Assembly (NCBI GenBank): GCA_037179515.1
Contig: JAXCGZ010001920.1
Coordinates: 1 to 64,000 of the forward strand
From: Halocaridina rubra
Taxonomy: Eukaryota > Arthropoda > Malacostraca > Decapoda > Atyidae
Direction of reading: 5' to 3'
DNA: 64,000 nt
In this document: positions 63,693 to 64,000 of the stretch, in pieces
How the letters are laid out: each line of letters starts with the position of its first letter
Numbering within the stretch: the first letter of the stretch is position 1
The notes under the pieces: model-generated
Seen by the model: the letters and a program-made list of their open reading frames with translations, nothing else
The model's database searches: none
Told to the model about the DNA's origin: nothing
Program-made: the position numbers and the translations under genes

Positions 63693-64000
<308 letters not shown>

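Overview
The window looks like eukaryotic nuclear DNA from an arthropod, most likely a decapod crustacean. This is inferred from animal housekeeping genes split by many introns, AT-rich intergenic DNA, very long (AT)n and (GA)n microsatellites every few kilobases, short interstitial runs of the arthropod telomere-type motif TTAGG, and many LINE, tRNA-derived SINE and foldback copies. The species cannot be named from sequence alone.

Five protein-coding loci can be supported. (1) At 3539-3628 (minus) lies a short first coding exon that reads as the N-terminal Golgi anchor of a GALNT2-type GalNAc-transferase; the rest of that gene is not seen and should lie towards or beyond position 1. (2) RpS10/eS10 (plus, coding exons 10519-14691) is complete, with five coding exons, a GC-AG intron and a poly(A) signal overlapping the stop codon. 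(3) An intronless three-finger C2H2 zinc-finger protein lies at 26549-27445 (plus). (4) QDPR, dihydropteridine reductase (minus, 38096 to 31306), is complete with six coding exons. (5) KCMF1, a ZZ/Di19-type zinc-finger ubiquitin ligase (plus, 40010-55814), is complete with eight coding exons; one intron has the signature of the minor (U12) spliceosome. QDPR and KCMF1 are divergent, with start codons about 1.9 kb apart. The genes do not form a pathway; they are independent housekeeping or regulatory loci.

The rest is repeat-rich. Two nearly identical 5'-truncated LINE copies lie in opposite orientation at 142-787 and 3986-5513. Older LINE remnants are at 13660, 22697, 36784, 42640, 50640 and 63190. 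Nine copies of one tRNA-derived SINE are spread through the window, four with visible target-site duplications. There are three kinds of inverted-repeat (MITE-like or foldback) element, including one at 31544-31767 with a TTA duplication. A repeated 'TACGAAC' element occurs four times, and a degenerate array of about 2.5-kb units fills 15.7-20.9 kb.

There is no CRISPR array, operon, prophage or other bacterial-type system. The most interesting observations are the putative U12 intron with an odd 3' end, the hidden GALNT2-like exon, and the young mobile elements with readable target-site duplications.
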